A stretch of 32,346 nucleotides of DNA, taken from JBBDIO01 sp040880365. Its GTDB lineage: Bacteria; Chloroflexota; Anaerolineae; Caldilineales; Caldilineaceae. How positions within the stretch are numbered: the first letter of the stretch is position 1; the number at the start of each line of letters is the position of its first letter. The notes beneath the pieces were generated by a model. It was not told where the DNA came from. It searched no databases and saw only the letters and a list, made by a program, of their open reading frames with translations. The position numbers and the translations under genes are program-made. The stretch is taken from positions 1 through 32,346 of the forward strand of contig JBBDIO010000140.1 in the NCBI GenBank assembly GCA_040880365.1. The letters run 5' to 3'. Below are positions 31,666 to 32,346 of the stretch, piece by piece.

Positions 31666-32346
31666 CTACAGTGCAGCTTCCGCTTCGGGGTCGAATTCGG
31701 CGTGGAATTCTTCCTTGGTCACAATGTCACCATCGCGCAGATGCAAGACTTCGTCCACATAATCATCAACCAGGTTGTCATGGGTTGCCATGAGNNNNNN
31801 NNNNTCGCGGACGATTGTCTGGAATAAAGTGAGGATTTCGCGCCCGGTCTTGGTATCCAGTTCTCCGGTCGGTTCATCGGCCAGAATAATCTGGGGATCG
31901 TTGGCAAGCGAGCGCGCAATCGCGACGCGCTGTTGCTGACCGCCCGAAAGCTCGTAGGGGCGATGATCCATCCAGCGCACCAATCCCACCTGTTCCAGGC
32001 GTTTCATGGTGCGCTTGTGGCGTTCGTTGCCCTTCACGCCGATCATGCGCAACATGAGTTCCACATTTTCATAGGCCGAAAGCGCGGGCAGCAGACCCAG
32101 CGACTGAAAAATGAAGCCTACATGATGTCGCCGCCAGGTGGTGAGCTTGCCTTCGTTCCATTTTTCGATGGATTCGTCAAAGATACTAATCGTGCCCTTG
32201 GTGGGTTTGTCCAATCCGCCCAAACAATTGAGCAAGGTCGTTTTGCCGCTGCCGGATCGACCTTTGAGCGCGATATAGGCACCCTGGCCGATGCGCAGGT
32301 TTAGGCCACGCAGGGCGGGAATTTCGATATCTCCGGTGCGGTAGAC
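31666..32346 (-). CDS. ABC transporter ATP-binding protein, LolD/MacB type, partial
   Basis: The frame is open to the right edge, so the 5' end is missing; 226 codons are visible. The start inside the window at 32235 is not the real one, because the frame upstream already encodes GRSGSGKTT (Walker A) and a preceding ALRGLNLRI strand. GFIFQSLGLLPALSAYENV is the LolD/MacB-type Q-loop segment, ELSGGQQQRVAIARSLANDP the signature, ADEPTGELD the Walker B region and MATHD the switch. These ATPases pair with FtsX-like permeases in lipoprotein release, macrolide or peptide export. The permease is not in the window. Ten N (31795-31804) interrupt the gene just before MATHD. The end is an acidic tail (EFDPEAEAAL). 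Confidence 0.92.
   Translation of the reverse strand, partial: VYRTGDIEIPALRGLNLRIGQGAYIALKGRSGSGKTTLLNCLGGLDKPTKGTISIFDESIEKWNEGKLTTWRRHHVGFIFQSLGLLPALSAYENVELMLRMIGVKGNERHKRTMKRLEQVGLVRWMDHRPYELSGGQQQRVAIARSLANDPQIILADEPTGELDTKTGREILTLFQTIVRXXXXLMATHDNLVDDYVDEVLHLRDGDIVTKEEFHAEFDPEAEAAL
31795..31804. other. assembly gap (10 N)
   Basis: Ten undetermined bases lie inside the ATPase gene. The frame is continuous on both sides with 10 N, but the family normally has about two more residues between the preceding Arg and LMATHD, so the real gap may be nearer 16 bases. Confidence 0.95.

Overview
The window looks like the chromosome of a GC-rich (about 60%) free-living bacterium, most likely Chloroflexota of the Anaerolineae/Caldilineae type. 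That placement is inferred from the mix of families (UxaA, ApnL-like, SMP-30, enolase and several Gfo/Idh proteins in sugar-acid clusters) and from a 65-residue protein of a type I associate with Chloroflexota. It is not proven by a marker gene. I see no rRNA, tRNA, CRISPR array, transposase or phage gene. The content is dominated by enzymes for uronic acids, aldonic acids and lactones, as expected for an organism living on plant cell-wall or pectin sugars.

Left block (1-7252, minus strand): a tight five-gene run read right to left: SMP-30 lactonase, a large ApnL-like (D-apionate lactonase family) protein, a D-2-hydroxyacid dehydrogenase, an HpcH/HpaI-type aldolase and a long UxaA-type sugar-acid dehydratase that leaves the window. 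Together they suggest lactone opening, dehydration to a 2-keto-3-deoxy acid, aldol cleavage and reduction of a 2-oxo acid.

Middle (7253-11414): a GT39-like membrane glycosyltransferase, a sugar-phosphate-isomerase-like TIM barrel and, convergent to them, an FAD-dependent amine/amino-acid oxidase-type protein.

Central plus-strand block (11791-24130): a GHMP kinase strongly resembling plant galacturonokinase, an overlapping sugar-1-phosphate nucleotidyltransferase, a uronate-dehydrogenase-like SDR, a divergent Gfo/Idh protein, a DapA-family lyase, an enolase-superfamily dehydratase, an O-methyltransferase, an ABC exporter, an FGGY kinase and glucuronate isomerase UxaC. Three fates of galacturonate (activation to a nucleotide sugar, oxidation, isomerisation) are therefore encoded side by side. 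The uxaC frame is cut by a stop 16 codons before a plausible natural end.

Right part (24223-32346): a perfect 28-bp hairpin, the small conserved protein on the minus strand, and a multi-pass membrane protein with a repeat-rich disordered tail. After a second 20-bp hairpin comes a minus-strand group: LolD/MacB-type ATPase (broken by a 10-N assembly gap and by the window edge), two Gfo/Idh oxidoreductases, a DUF1028 protein, a metallophosphoesterase and a GH29 alpha-L-fucosidase.

The genes I find most worth following are the galacturonokinase/nucleotidyltransferase pair, the ApnL-UxaA operon and the interrupted uxaC. No transcription regulator and no sugar importer is encoded in the window, so control and uptake must lie elsewhere.
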